The position numbers were made by a program, and so were the translations under genes. Positions 1 to 11,986 of a stretch of 64,000 nt of DNA are shown piece by piece. The notes below the pieces were generated by a model. It worked only from the letters and a program-made list of their open reading frames with translations. It was not told the origin of the DNA and ran no database searches. Positions within the stretch are counted from its first letter, which is position 1, and the number at the start of each line of letters is the position of its first letter. The stretch covers positions 511,501 to 575,500 of the forward strand of contig JAYKKM010000351.1 in the NCBI GenBank assembly GCA_035772405.1, in the 5' to 3' direction. Source of the DNA: Chrysogorgia sp. JL179-B06 (lineage: Eukaryota > Cnidaria > Anthozoa > Scleralcyonacea > Chrysogorgiidae).

Positions 1-410
1 AAATATCGATGGTCATAATCAGAGGTCTCTATGCATGTCAGAGAAACTGATCTTTCCTAAGTCGGGACTTGAAACTGATTGGTTAATAGAAATCCTAAGT
101 TTTGTACCTCTTGTATTAGAAGCAAGTTACATTGTGTAATGCCAGTTAGGAAATTCCATGGCATTTTAACATCATATCTACCGGTAAAGAGCTGTTTTCC
201 ATGTTTCAATTAATCTGTTCATACATGTTATAGCACCATTATCTATTGCCTTAATTGACAATATGTGAAGGATATACAACTTTTGAGTTAAAATTAGTTT
301 TTGTAACATTGTACTGTACATTTATGAATATGTGTTGAAACTTGTAACTGTAATTTGTTAGAAATAAATGATACCAGTGTTAGCATTGAAGGGGCTATCC
401 TGTATAAATA

Positions 411-534
411 TTATTGTATTATTATTATTATTATTATTATTATCATTATTATTATTAATAATAATAATAATATTATTATTATTAATACTAATAATAATAA
501 TGCATTAACAATAATACTACTAATAATAATAATG
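411..534. repeat. (ATT)n / (AAT)n microsatellite
   Basis: An imperfect trinucleotide run that switches from ATT to AAT phase and back, so it can fold on itself. It produces spurious Ile/Asn-rich open frames on both strands. Confidence 0.9.
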
Positions 535-929
535 CCTAATGCAGATTGCAGATCCACTGTATCATATTTGCCATGTAACAAAGCATATTTATGTGGCATT
601 GTGTACGTAATATCACCATGCACATATATATTATAAACTATATTCAGGATGCCATGCCTAGTCTGCTTGTCGACAATTATCTAGCTAACACAGTACTTAG
701 TAGTGTCAACATACCCAATGTGAACATAATAATAATAAGCTGTATTTTACATTGACAGATCGCGACATAATAAATTGTGACCCACTACGCCAGCTAAGTA
801 ACTGTAGGTCTAACATGTTCCATAATGGATGGAGTACTGTAAACACAGATTATATAAGGAATACATGCCAGTATACAAAACATGGACGTCAAGATCATAT
901 CGTCAGAAACATAAAAAAGTATAACCTTA

Positions 930-1100
930 TTGCCAGTGACGGCCTCTAACCATTGAGCCATCGAGATTCAGATGGAGAGGTTACAATGATGTACTGTTCT
1001 AATTATATATGTACTGCCTATGCAGCAGTTACTATATATATCTGTAATGATTGGGTGTGTTAATAAAAACACTGCTGTATGCAAATGCAAGCTGCATTAA
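930..1100 (-). mobile_element. tRNA-derived SINE fragment (family B)
   Basis: Read on the minus strand, a tRNA A-box-like stretch (GGCTCAATGGTTAGAG) is followed by sequence also seen, in various orientations, at 1155-1430 and 57060-57480. The shared part includes the trailing segment around 'tactgcctatgcagcagt'. It is a degenerate partial copy. Confidence 0.55.
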
Positions 1101-1154
1101 TTAGGCAGACATATATCAATAGAATCAGTACATCAATGTAACCGTCACTCGCCA

Positions 1155-1430
1155 TCTGAGTCTTGGTAGCTCAATGGTTAGAGCATCTCACTGGAAATCA
1201 GGAAGTTATCCCTGTCCAGGACACAGAATAATTTTTCTGAGGATATGAGCTTGCTTGACAATCATCCATGTACTGTATCGTCTGTTTCCCCCCGAGCGCT
1301 CCCTTATTCACTACAGCAGTGTATATATTAACACTGACATGTATACAGCAATGCTTGTTTATTGCTACAAAATTGTAGGACAGGCCTAGGTCATATAAAC
1401 ACAGCAATAGTATGCATGTTTTTTCACCCT
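1155..1430 (+). mobile_element. tRNA-derived SINE (family B)
   Basis: It starts with GAGTCTTGGTAGCTCAATGG, a tRNA 5' half with an A box, and continues through TGTCCAGGAC and a non-tRNA body (TTTTTCTGAGGATATGAGCT). The same head and body recur on the minus strand at 57060-57170 and, body only, at 57340-57480. Copy number and the shared tRNA-like head point to a Pol III SINE; no flanking duplication was established. Confidence 0.6.
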
Positions 1431-3019
1431 AAACTACTGTATATATAGGCTAATTATCAAGCATAGTATTTATCATTTCAATAAAATAATAATCATACTG
1501 TACATGCAATTCCAAAATTTGTACTACCACTTTACTATTCTGCAGTATTATAAAGAACAAATATAATGGTATATATTTTAAACTGCATGGATTTAATTCC
1601 AACAGTCAAAATATTATACATATATGTTTTGAAAATTGAGAATTCTAAACATTCAAAACATCACACACCTTCAATTTTTTCCAAATCTCTCTGTTAAGTA
1701 TTTCAAAATGTGTCTATTAGATTTCGGAGCTTGGAGCAAATACACAATACAGTGTACAATTATTTTAATTACTTGGGCTACTGTGGTAGCACCAAGTCTT
1801 AAAACAGGCTTCGTTATTTTTGTTATTTTTCCTGGGGTTCCACAAATTTGCAAAATTGCGCAATAACTCGACCCAGTGTCTTCACCCTTGCCTCATTTAC
1901 GAGACCTGTAAACCCGCAAACTGATGCAAAGATTCTCTCCAAGATGAGAGAAACACAGATGAGAGATCAATCATGAAGACGGAATGGACAGCCGAAGGAC
2001 AGGGAAATATTATATTATGTTGACATTTATCCCGTGAAACTCCGTAATATTAATTCATTATGAAACGTTGTGTTTTTGTCCGATTTAAATCAATTCTATA
2101 TCGAAATCATCACTTGAATCTGGCGAATCGAACGATGTAGGTTTCGACTTAAAATGAGAAGATCAGATATTATGAGAAAATGCGTAAGCGATTAAAGCGA
2201 GACTCGTCTTTAAAATCAAAGGACATGGCTTCAAGATCTATTCGTCGTTTACCCGATGATTTAATGCTTTTATGTCCATTAAACCGATGTAATTTCGTAA
2301 CAGATATGTTTCGTATACCTTGCCGTTGATTTTTATATAAATTTTGACACATGAAGACCTTCAATCGAACAGATATTAGAAGCCGAGTTAACGCCTAGCG
2401 GGCGTCTTGTTACATTAAAATTAGCGATTCAAGTCAAAAAGTTAAACGATAAAGTGAAGCAGCCGTACGACGCTATAGTCTCTTAGAATTCAACGAAATG
2501 CTGGTAAATATCACCAAAATACTAAACCTAACCAAAAAAAACTATGCAGAAAAGGCAAATTAATTGCTCAACACAGACCAACACAGACCGGTGAGTCGGT
2601 GACAATCACAATGTACATAATTATAATAGTCCTTTTACCTTTTACTTGTGTCTGTTACCAACACTACAGTTTCGGCTACAGTTTCTGATGTCTAGTAATG
2701 TTTGTTCATTACTGCATCCGCTGATTTTGTGAGGAAATGGCTGGTTTTTATGGCAATATAAATTTCGCCGTCGGCGAATACCGGCTTCTTCCGGAAAGCG
2801 GTTTGTCGCGCTGGCGTCAATTTAAATTTAAATTACGCCAAATTTAACGCACCAAAAAAGCGTTTCAATACCGTTTCAATTTTTGCATTCGCAATCATGT
2901 GACGGTTGCAATTTAAATATTAATTCAAATGCAGAGGTCTACCTACGTCTACCAATCAGCTTCTGTCTATATCTAGTTACCAGGACCAAATTTTCCGATG
3001 CCGCGCATGAGGACGGTTG

Positions 3020-3022
<3 letters not shown>

Positions 3023-3053
<31 letters not shown>
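3023..3053. repeat. (AT)n microsatellite
   Basis: An uninterrupted run of about 15 AT dinucleotides. Confidence 0.95.
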
Positions 3054-3056
<3 letters not shown>

Positions 3057-3121
3057 AAATAAACCTGAGATCAGGATCGGCTTGCATTTCGCGTGATAAG
3101 GGACTAAACGCCGGTCGATAT

Positions 3122-3172
3122 TAGCACCCTCGCCCTCAGGCCTTCGGCCGGCGCTTCGCGCCGGGCGAGGGG
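3122..3172. repeat. GC-rich hairpin
   Basis: A short GC-rich island in AT-rich surroundings. The half 'cgccctcaggccttcgg' is followed by a near complement ('gcgccgggcgagggg'), giving a strong stem-loop. It is probably the terminus of an old repeat; no gene is associated. Confidence 0.5.
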
Positions 3173-4111
3173 ATTAACAGTAATTATTTATTATTATTAT
3201 TTGTAAACATACTTTTAAATTCTGGGTCCGCAGTAATTGGCTATGCTGTTGCGGTCACCCTGCCATTGTTTTTTGTGTGTTTTTTTTGCACAATGGTGAA
3301 GCTAATAAAATAAAATAAAAAAACGCCAACAGATTGTTGTAAATACAGGTCAGTGGTGGCTACTATAAAAAAATAACTCTGCTGACGCCATCATTTTTCA
3401 GCCACTTTTTGCCGAGACCAGCAGTCCAGTTATATATAGCACTGACCTATATCAAAAGACTCCTGGTTCTAGCCTTCAAAACTGGTAAACAAATATGGAA
3501 TTCACCTTGGGAGAATTAACCTTTGACTTGCGGACGACTGGCTAAATTTTTCTCAAACTAAACCAAATTTCCTCCTAATTTTCATCAACTTGTTGATATA
3601 TGCTTAAACAATTATGCACCTCAGTGTCGGTGAATATACTTATTCTGTACAAGCCTTGTGCCTTGTGCAGCCGTATAAATCGGGTGAACAGTTCAGTTTT
3701 TAAATTCCGGTCAGTGGTCGTCCCCATGAAAAAGACCCATATTTCCGCCATTTTGTTGGGGACACTTTCCGTAACATAAAGTTAATCGCCGCCATCTTGC
3801 CCGCGAAGGCCCTGGGGACGAGGTTGGTGGTTCTAGTGCCTAATAGTGTTTATCGACCTTTTTGATTTCGTTGCCGCGAGTTACATAAATTCTAAAATCA
3901 TATTCTTTTCTGTCCCAAATCCCTATTGGTTGCTAATTTAAACACCAGACAACAATTTTTTTTCACCTCTTAAGAGATCCTCGAGAGTTATTAACGTGTC
4001 TAGGGAAGATTCTTTATTAGCACAGATAGTTCCCACGTCCCAGAAACTACGCTCGGTCTATTACTGGCGCATGCTCTTTTCAATCGACGCCTTGTTTTCC
4101 GGCCCTCTGAC

Positions 4112-4164
4112 GATGGGGATTATCCCAGAGCCTCCGTTTGCGTGGCGAAGGCTCTGGGAACGAG
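4112..4164. repeat. short hairpin with CCCAGAGCC / GGCTCTGGG arms
   Basis: Two nearly perfect complementary arms (CCCAGAGCCTCCG and CGAAGGCTCTGGGA) flank a loop of about 10 bp. I take it for a terminal fragment of an unclassified repeat. Confidence 0.5.
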
Positions 4165-4300
4165 ATTGGGCCTTAATCCGCCATTTTTGCATATGTACTT
4201 CTAGTACGTATTCCATATAAGAGTGGCCGACGAGCAAATAGAAGACATTGACGAGCAAATACATAGCACTCGTGCCAGCCCACGGGATGTGGGATTGTTA

Positions 4301-4748
4301 ACACGTTACGATATGTTCGATTATCCGCTCTTTTTAAGAAAACTACGTTCGCTAGCCGGATAAGCTGTACGCATATTGTAAACAGATAATTTATCTTTGT
4401 TTTAATATATATTGTAGCTTTGGGAGTTGATTATTTCTCAAGAAAACGTTCGTCGAAGACAGCCGAAAGTTCGTGTTTTTGTTTACAAGATGGTATCCGT
4501 ATTGCGAAAATTACCAGCCTCATAGCTAATTGGATTATAACCAACCCCAAAACAACAAAGGTCCTAACCATTTGGCAAACGTTTTCTTGAGAAATAAACC
4601 ACCCCCAAATCTATAGAATATATCAAAGGAAAGTTAAATGATCTATTTACAACATACGTACAGCTTTATATCCCGGTAGCTAACTTAGTTCGCTTTAAAA
4701 GCGCGGATAATCGAACATGCCCAAAAATATACGATGTTTCAACGTGTC
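4301..4748. mobile_element. foldback MITE-like inverted repeat
   Basis: The left arm (ACACGTTACGATATGTTCGA, then TTATCCGCTC) is repeated in reverse complement at 4700-4748. A second complementary block (CTCAAGAAAACGTT near 4438 against AACGTTTTCTTGAG near 4580) lies further in. The whole 450 bp folds into one imperfect hairpin and carries no coding frame, as expected of a non-autonomous DNA transposon. Its superfamily is undetermined. Confidence 0.6.
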
Positions 4749-5192
4749 AGCTAAATAAACAAGTTGAAATCTAAACTTTTCTCTCAGTAAAAGCAAAAAA
4801 AATCTGCCAAAACTATCACCTTTCGTCTTCTCAAAATAGAACTTTTAGCAGTTTTCGTATTCGGCCCCACGCGGTTTGCCACCAAAAAATGGATAGGGTA
4901 TCTAACAACTCAGTTCAACTTCCTGCCCACCAATTTTCCGACGTCAATTCAATAAACTTTCGGAGAAAATCAATGTTGACTGCATCGTTGAAGATTTCAG
5001 ATATGGATATACTTCGTGTATGACCATGTACCACTCTCATCGCTTTCAACATAAAACCATTCTAATAATATGAATGAAATCACTGACAATCATTTGAACC
5101 ATATTTGGGAATAGTACAAGGCAAGCGTCTTAGACAGAAGGTTCATGTTCTTTTCCAATGGTCGACACACTACTGTCATGGCTATCCTAGTT

Positions 5193-5612
5193 TGTCGCGC
5201 AACCTGTTTGCGTTCGCAGATTACGCTCGTGCCGGCCCGTTGATTCAAGACAACTTGGGACTGTATACTTTCAATGCGTTTATTCCTTCAACATCTACGA
5301 TCTACAACATTCTCACTCACTTGATCACTATGCCAATAGCGATGGCAATAACACTCTGCTCACTTTATGTTTACAGCTTGTTTTAATACGGTAGAACACG
5401 GGAAGACATTCTCTAGCTATAACGTATTTCCTTAACGTAGTTCCTATGGAATTATATTTGTTTCCATTAGTCATGAGTTCCCTTTCCTGTTTTTGTTCAT
5501 ATATTGAGTTGCGTCATTCTCGTAACTCCTAATCCTAATTTTATGGTTTCCTTAGTTGCTATATTTCCCGTTCTAATTACAGAGTTATCTAACTAATTGA
5601 CGTTTCACAACA
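5193..5612 (-). repeat. BEL-1 3' LTR
   Basis: A 420-bp LTR with TG...CA ends. It is the downstream LTR in element orientation and nearly identical to 10845-11264. The host duplication TAGTT lies immediately to its left. Confidence 0.95.
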
Positions 5613-5625
5613 CACTCCCCACCTT
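5613..5625 (-). promoter_or_regulatory. BEL-1 polypurine tract
   Basis: Immediately inside the 3' LTR, the minus strand reads AAGGTGGGGAGTG. A purine run at this position is where plus-strand DNA synthesis is primed in LTR retrotransposons. Confidence 0.75.
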
Positions 5626-5640
5626 GACTAGTACCGCTAG

Positions 5641-8600
5641 TCAACTCATAATCATACTCTTTGTTTTCCATCCTGAATCTAATGCTGCCGCTCTTTTTGG
5701 TCTTACCATTTTTGTTTTGTTTTCACTCGTTTCTCCAACGTTATTTTCATTCAATCTTTCCTCTCGTTTAATCTCAGTAGGATATAATTTTTGAACTGGA
5801 CGACTCAAATGCACCACCTTTCCATTACGAATCATCCTGACCTTAGCACCTCGTACTAGACCGTCTCTTCCTAAAATTAACTCCGTCACTTCAGCCATTT
5901 TCCAATTCCCTCTCTTTACATTGTCTTCATAAACAATGACCACATCACCCTTCTGAACACCACTCCTCTTATTCCGAGCCTTTCCTCTGTGAAACTCTCG
6001 TAGACCAACCAAGTACTCCTTCCGCCACCTGTTCCAAAAGTGTTGTTTTTTCTTAGTCAAATACAGAAACCGTCTGCTACAATGAGTCTCGTTCTCACTG
6101 TCCTCTCCGAGTGCGTCATCTGGCATTGATTTCAGCCTTCTACCAAAAATTAAATGGGACGGCGTCAATACCTCGCACCCGACCTCATCATACTCGTACG
6201 ACAGTGGTCTTGAGTTTAATGTTCCCTCAATCTCCACTATCGTTGTCAACAGCTCGTCAAAGGTTAGTCTCGCGTTTCCGAGGACCTTTCTCAAGCATCG
6301 CTTAACACATCGAACCATTCTCTCAAAGAAGCCACCCCACCATGGTGCTCTTTCCAAGTTAAACCTCCAGTCTATTCGGTTCCCTTCAAGGTACCCTTGC
6401 AACTCGTTGCTGCTATAAAGCTTCTTCAAAGCCTTTGCGGTAGCCTTGAATGTTTTAGCGTTATCCGATATCATTAGCGATGGAGTACCCCGTCGAGCTG
6501 AGAATCTTCTCAGACAACGCAAGAATCCTAGGGCCGATAGATCTCTTACTAAATCTAAATGCAAGGCCCGACTCACACAACATGTAAACAAAGCGATGTA
6601 GACTTTTACAGTGCCGCCTACTCCGTCCTTCACGAAGAGTGGACCTGCAAAATCTACACCCGTCTTAGCAAATGCTACCGTCTCTCTCACTCGAAAGCTT
6701 GGTAGATCCGCCTCCTTTGGCGCCTCATAAGGCCTTCCCTCTAACTTTTTACACACCGTACACTTACTTATCACAGCCTTTATCTTCTGTCTACCCTTCG
6801 GTATCCAATACCTTGACCTTACTTCAGCCAAAGTTGCCCTCAAACCCCCATGGTGTATTCTATCATGACACTTCCTAATCATTAACTCCGTTAATCTATT
6901 CTCTTTAGGTAAAATAATCGGATACTTTGCGTCTTCAACTAAGTCTGACTCCGATAACCTTCCTCTGCACTTCAAAACTCCTCCTTCTTCAAAAAGCTGC
7001 AACTGACGTTCTAACTGCTGAAAATTATTCTGCTCTCTTAATTCTAACTGTACGACCTTTATCCATAACCTTTCAGCTTCTAACAATTCCTGTCTTTCTA
7101 AACCACTTGAACTAATTCTTCTATCATCTCCTGTCTTACATCTCGAATTACGAACAAAACGACTAACCCATGCTGTTACTCTCAGCACTCTATCAAATGA
7201 ACTATATTTATCGATACTCACTATCTTACTAACTCCTACGCTTTCTTTCACGCTAGCTACCATCACAGCTGTCTTCTTTTCCTCTTCCTTACTTTCTGAA
7301 GTAACAGTAACTTCGTGATTCGGCCAAACCTTCTCTAAACTACACAACCACCCTGGACCCGACCACCAAAGCAAATTGCCTTTTAATTTCGAGGCAAGAA
7401 CCCCCCTGGACCCCAAATCCGCAGGATTCTCTATTCCTGGGCAATGGCCCCAATCCTTTTTATTGGTCAACTTTAACACTTCGTTTACTCTATGGCGTAC
7501 AAACTGTTTCCACTCTCCCTGATTCTGAATCCAACAAAGAGCTGTCTTGCTATCTAGCCAGTACCTAGTTTCTACACACTCTACCTGTGCTTTAAGAGCA
7601 TTCTTAACTGAATTCATCAACCTTGCTAACATCACTGCTGACATAAGTTCTAAACGTGGTATGGTAAGACATTTCAATGGCGCTATTCGAGTCTTTGCTG
7701 TCAACAATCGGACATGGACCCCCGTTGGCGTTCGATAAACGAAGTAAACAACCGCGCAATAAGCCTTTTCGCTAGCGTCGCCAAACCCATGCAACTCACA
7801 AGACAATACTTTCTCCTTTGGATCATCATAAACACACCTGTCTAAAGTAATAGACCTCACTTCTTTCAAGTCGTTAACCCACTCCATACATCTCTTTGAT
7901 TTCTGATCAACTAATTCATCATCCCATCCAACATTCTGCACACACAGCTCTTGAAACAATACCTTCATGGGAACAACTATAGGGCTTATTATACCCAAGG
8001 GATCAAATAACCCAGCTAAAATACCTAACAAATTTCGCTTCGTAAGGGGCATCCCTTCAGCTCTTTCCGCCAGTTTTGACAAATTAAATCTGATACTATC
8101 TTTATCGCAATCCCAGTTTAGTCCCAAAACCTTCTCAAAATGACCCTCTTCTCTAACTCCTAAACTGGATTTAGCATAAGTCTCAATATCGTCTAATCTA
8201 GTGATCTTTGCTGCGGTTTCTTTTCCACTATCAATATCCTGCATACGCTTCCTAAGATCTGCGTCATTGGTCAACCACTTCCTCAACGTAAATCCACCCA
8301 TAGCCATTCTAGATCTAGTCTTCTCATACAGATCAATTACATCTTCCGCTAGTCTGCCTCCTGACACAAGATCATCAACGTAAAAGCTGTCTAACATCTT
8401 TCTGACAAACATCGGGTCACTATCGTTAAACCTCTCTATATGGTGTCTCAACGTCGCGTTCAACAAAAATGGGGAAGCATTCAAACCAAATACCACCCTA
8501 CAGAATCTATAAACAACCACTTCTAAATCACTGCCTAAAGCGTCCTTTACCCACAAAAATCTCAAGTAATCTCTGTCTTCCTTATCAACCTCGATATTCA

Positions 8601-8825
8601 AAAAAGCCTTTTCTATATCTCCAACTAACACAATACGATTCTCCCTAAATCTCAACAAGATATCATACAACATTGGGTTTAGAGATGGACCTACATGAAG
8701 ACAGTTATTCAAGGACGTACCTTTTTTCCCTTCTTTAGACGATGCGTCATAGACTACCCTAAGCTTTGTAGTTTTGGCATCTCTACGAATAACAGCTTGG
8801 TGAGGTAGATAATGAACACCTTCCT
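5641..8825 (-). pseudogene. BEL-1 pol, RT-RNase H-integrase part (frameshifted at its 5' end)
   Basis: The long open frame (about 1023 residues from 8712, and open back to about 8825) encodes most of BEL/Pao Pol. Counting from the Asn-Asn-Cys-Leu at 8712, the RT has VGDIEKAF near residue 30 and the catalytic YVDD at 111-114. The RNase H (FGDAS, then [10 protein letters not shown]) follows. The integrase zinc finger has its histidines in CHDRIHHGG and its cysteines in CTVCKK. The DDE core is seen as [15 protein letters not shown] and the [10 protein letters not shown] block. A DUF5641 tail ([10 protein letters not shown]) closes the protein. Upstream, an in-frame TAG and a duplicated GGAA near 8820 separate this frame from the rest of Pol. 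The neighbouring BEL-2 also has about 10 more residues at this junction, so this part could not be made from a normal polyprotein. Confidence 0.9.
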
Positions 8826-9870
8826 TCCTTTCTATCTAACTGCTCTCTTATGATCTTATCATATTCCTTTAAAACTTTCGGTTCTTTGCCAAGCCTTTTT
8901 ATCTGACTTTTCAGCCGCGACAAACTGTTGGCGTAATTCGTTGGTATCCTTTCGTGACCTTGTTTCCAAGGTAACTTGACCGAATACCTTGCACCATACT
9001 TGCACCCAAGACCCAACCCAAACAAGTCTCAACAGCCACTGGCTCGTCAGCCTTACCTCTCACGACCTTCCCACTCTGAAAAGCCCACAGATTGTCAGCA
9101 CCGATTAATACATCAATCTCCAACAAACCATTTTCCCTACACACATCTGACAACCACAAGCCCTTCAAGTGAGCGTACTCACGTTTAACGATATCAGGCC
9201 GTTCATTGCTAATTTCTGATATCTCCGGCACAACATATGCCTCTAAACGTACACTGCTCCCACCTTTAATAGGCTCAATCTCAACACCAACAACATGCCT
9301 CAACGCACCGTCCTTCGCCTTTCCCCCAAACGTTTTGATTTGCAACCATTCCTTTCTAATCATATCCAACCCAGCCTCGTTCATCACTCGGGTGGTCACA
9401 AACGATTTTTGACTCCCGGAATCAAATAGAACTCGCACTCTCTTATTCTTCGTTCCTTTCACCACTCCTTGCGCTGTCTGTAAGGCAACTTTACTCGCTA
9501 TCCCAACATGCAAGTTACTAGGGTTAGCGTTTTTTACCTCTCTATTTCCCTCGTTCTCTCTCTCTACTGTTGTTTTCTCACAAATTGATATGTGATGCGA
9601 CCCCCCACATTCTCTACACTTAATTTTAGATTTACAATCTCTAACTAAATGTCCTTTACGGGCACATTTAAAACATCTACCATACTTGCGTAGTAGTGTC
9701 AATCGTTCCTTCCGAGTCGTCACCTTCTTACAATCTTCGTGATTGTGATTACCCAGGCAATACGCACAACCATCTTGTTCGGCTTTGTTCGGTTTGTTGC
9801 CGGCAAACAGGGCATTCGCAGTCGGTGGATTACGTCGATGCTTCTCACTGCGGGTCTCTTCGTCATCTAG
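8783..9870 (-). pseudogene. BEL-1 gag zinc knuckles, protease and pol linker (broken)
   Basis: On the minus strand from about 9870, an acidic linker leads to a Cys/His knuckle (CAYCLGNHNHEDC), a second knuckle (CFKCARKGHLVRDC) and a third Cys-rich turn (CRECGGSHHISIC). The aspartic protease follows, with DSGSQKSF as its active-site loop. The frame ends at about 8911. The next Pol segment (YSVKLPWKQGHERIPTNY) lies in a different frame that runs to 8783. In BEL-2, about 57 residues separate the equivalent landmarks (KFGW and LPWKGNHP); here almost none do, so BEL-1 has lost that stretch as well as its frame. The zinc knuckles would bind genomic RNA and the protease would cut the polyprotein. 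Confidence 0.85.
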
Positions 9871-10790
9871 CTCCAGATGTCAGAACGTGGCTTTCTCTTA
9901 ATTCCACTTCTGCCAGAATTGCTTCAACAAGCTCTTTCATCGACCATTCCAGGTATTTGTGGCCTCCCGTAATCGTCAGTCGAACTATCTCGGGTAGTTT
10001 GTTCAGGATCGACGGCACAACGATCGCGGCATAGGTCCGCTCGTCAACTTTCAGAGCTTGCAATCCTCGGTAGTTGCTCTCGATCACATCGAAAAAACGA
10101 CGCAGGCGTTTGGTGTCTTTCGGGTTAAACACTGGCTTCACATTCATTAGTTCGTTAATATGCGCACGCTGTACAACCGTCTCGTTGCCAAATCTTCTGT
10201 GAAGCAGTTCAACAGCCGCGCTGTAGTTCGCGTTGGTGAGCGAAAACCCAGCAATCGCTGATTTTGCAGGTTCTTCAACAAGACCACGCAAATAGGTGAA
10301 CTTATCGACGTCGGTCAAGCGTTCATTCTCATGGATTGCGCTGTTGAACGAATCCCAAAACTCGGTCCATTCGTTTATTTTTCCATCGAACTTTCTTACT
10401 TCGAGCTTCGGCAGTCTCACGCGCGTTGAATAGCTTGGTTTTGATGCCGAACTCGACTCGTTTTCTTGTTGCGGTTGCTCTTTGGGTCGAGACAACAATT
10501 CGTCGATGGCCGCGATGCCACCGTAAATTTAATCTTTCACCTCGGACGACTCCTCGATCTCTCGTTCAATGTCTTCGTCCTTTTCGAGAAACTCGAGTAT
10601 CTTTTCATCCAAGCGAGCTATTGTCTCAATCTTTTCGCCAAGCGTCAGCTTCAATTGGGCTAGGCCCTAGGGCGATCGTGACCTCTGGTGAAAAGTTCTC
10701 GGTCAATTCTTTTACTTTCGCGAGCTTCTTCGTTACGTACGCTCGATGTCCGCTTCTCGTTCTTCGGCATTTCGTTGCTTCGGACATACT
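9863..10790 (-). pseudogene. BEL-1 gag (DUF1759), several breaks
   Basis: A 211-residue frame (9863-10498) carries the BEL Gag core (VRLPKLEVRKFDGKINEW...FWDSFNSAIHE), matching DUF1759, the particle-forming protein. Reading upstream in the same frame, a single TAA near 10529 cuts it from a coiled-coil segment (EKIETIARLDEKILEFLEK). That in turn is out of frame with a start segment near 10788 (MSEATKCRRTRSGHRAYVTK), which looks like the true BEL Gag N-terminus. At the other end the core stops at 9863, while the knuckle region continues in another frame. At least three lesions thus separate pieces that would form one protein in an intact element. Confidence 0.8.
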
Positions 10791-10825
10791 TTCTTTTCGG
10801 TTTCTTCACTTTCTTGAATCCTTGA

Positions 10826-10842
10826 TCCGGCTCGAAGGACCA
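10826..10842 (-). promoter_or_regulatory. BEL-1 primer binding site, tRNA-Tyr type
   Basis: Two bases inside the 5' LTR the minus strand reads TGGTCCTTCGAGCCGGA. This is complementary to the 3' end of metazoan tRNA-Tyr (...TCCGGCTCGAAGGA plus CCA), as I know that tRNA. Position and match indicate the minus-strand primer site. Confidence 0.8.
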
Positions 10843-10844
10843 TG

Positions 10845-11264
10845 TGTCGCGCAACCTGTTTGCGTTCGCAGATTACGCTCGTGCCGGCCCGTTGATTCAA
10901 GACAACTTGGGACTGTATACTTTCAATGCGTTTATTCCTTCAACATCTACGATCTACAACATTCTCACTCACTTGATCACTATGCCAATAGCGATGGCAA
11001 TAACACTCTGCTCACTTTATGTTTACAGCTTGTTTTAATACGGTAGAACACGGGAAGACATTCTCTAGCTATAACGTATTTCCTTAACGTAGTTCCTATG
11101 GAATTATATTTGTTTCCATTAGTCATGAGTTCCCTTTCCTGTTTTTGTTCATATATTGAGTTGCGTCATTCTCGCAACTCCTAATCCTAATTTTATGGTT
11201 TCCTTAGTTGCTATATTTCCCGTTCTAATTACAGAGTTATCTAACTAATTGACGTTTCACAACA
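10845..11264 (-). repeat. BEL-1 5' LTR
   Basis: A 420-bp LTR, upstream in element orientation; in an active copy it would carry the promoter. It has the same length as the partner LTR with essentially the same sequence. TAGTT follows at 11265-11269. Confidence 0.95.
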
Positions 11265-11502
11265 TAGTTCAAGTTTTCTTCAAAACAGACTATAAGAATT
11301 ATGAAATAACGTTTAAATATATCTTTCAATTCTTATTTCTGTTTGCTGTGAAGTATTGGGCAAATATTATGTGTTGAAAGTTTGAAAACTGTGGTTTAAT
11401 TGAGTTAATAAGATGCCAAATTATTTTTTTGAAAGTTTAAGATTGAAAGCTGTGTCGACAACCAGATATTTGGCAGATAATTTAAGTCTTATCCTGACCT
11501 TC

Positions 11503-11840
11503 TGTCGGGGATTGCCTCCCTGGGCGCCCAACACTTCACAAATTCACAATTCACAAGTTTATCTTTATTTCCCTTCTCTCTCTCGACTCGCAAGCTCTCA
11601 GAGACAGACAGACAAGATTTACACACACACGCACACTTTTCATACCGACGCTCTTATTTCACATGACATTGACCTGATTGGCTACTGCCCTAACCTAAAT
11701 GGATTACAAATGTTCAACATCTGTCGTCACTAGTTAATCTAATACCCAAACCTAACTTAACCTAAATTTAACCCTTAATTATTTCCTATCTATAACACTC
11801 GTAACTCACATATGTTGACATAAATGATCCAGTCTCGACA
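11503..11840 (-). repeat. BEL-2 3' LTR
   Basis: A 338-bp LTR, reading TGTCGGGG...TCTCGACA on plus. It contains an extra 8 bp (a second 'ttcacaaa'-like repeat) compared with its partner. CTTC precedes it. Confidence 0.9.
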
Positions 11841-11850
11841 CTCTCCCCCC
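11841..11850 (-). promoter_or_regulatory. BEL-2 polypurine tract
   Basis: The minus strand reads GGGGGGAGAG directly against the 3' LTR, the expected plus-strand primer. Confidence 0.75.
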
Positions 11851-11986
11851 ATATACCATGTTCCACGAGGTATATGTTTTTCCTTAGGAGACTGAACCGA
11901 CTAAAGAATTAATATTATCAAAATTCACACAATGTATAGTAACAAACCAATTAATAAACAATATATAGTTCCCTTGATGTTCATGT

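Larger units (their letters stand above)
1..5192. other. gene-free flank upstream of BEL-1
   Basis: No open frame here resembles a protein I recognise; the frames present are short and low-complexity. The stretch holds two microsatellites, two tRNA-like SINE fragments, a GC-rich hairpin and one foldback element, listed separately. Between about 1440 and 3000 I see only AT-rich sequence of no recognised type. Two diverged copies of a 'ggtcagtggt' segment (around 3348 and 3710) suggest further old repeats. Confidence 0.6.
5193..11264 (-). mobile_element. BEL-1, full-length BEL/Pao LTR retrotransposon (defective)
   Basis: This is a complete LTR element in minus orientation. Two 420-bp direct repeats (TGTCGCGC...TCACAACA as read on plus) bound 5.2 kb of gag-pol, and the 5-bp duplication TAGTT flanks both ends (5188-5192 and 11265-11269). 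A tRNA-Tyr-like primer site lies inside the right LTR and a purine tract inside the left one. Domain order, read on minus, is Gag (DUF1759), zinc knuckles, aspartic protease (DSGS), reverse transcriptase (YVDD), RNase H, integrase and DUF5641, which is diagnostic of BEL/Pao. Only one LTR mismatch was found by eye (T at 5523 against C in the other copy), so the insertion is young. The coding region nevertheless carries at least four frame breaks or deletions, so the copy was probably defective when it inserted. Confidence 0.95.

Noticed and set aside
411..636. Ile/Asn-rich open frames on both strands
   Set aside because: They are translations of the (ATT)n microsatellite with no conserved protein content.
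5105..5386. 93-residue plus frame, repeated nearly whole at 10844-11038
   Set aside because: It lies in the BEL-1 LTRs; duplication is explained by the LTR pair, and no such protein is known from BEL elements.
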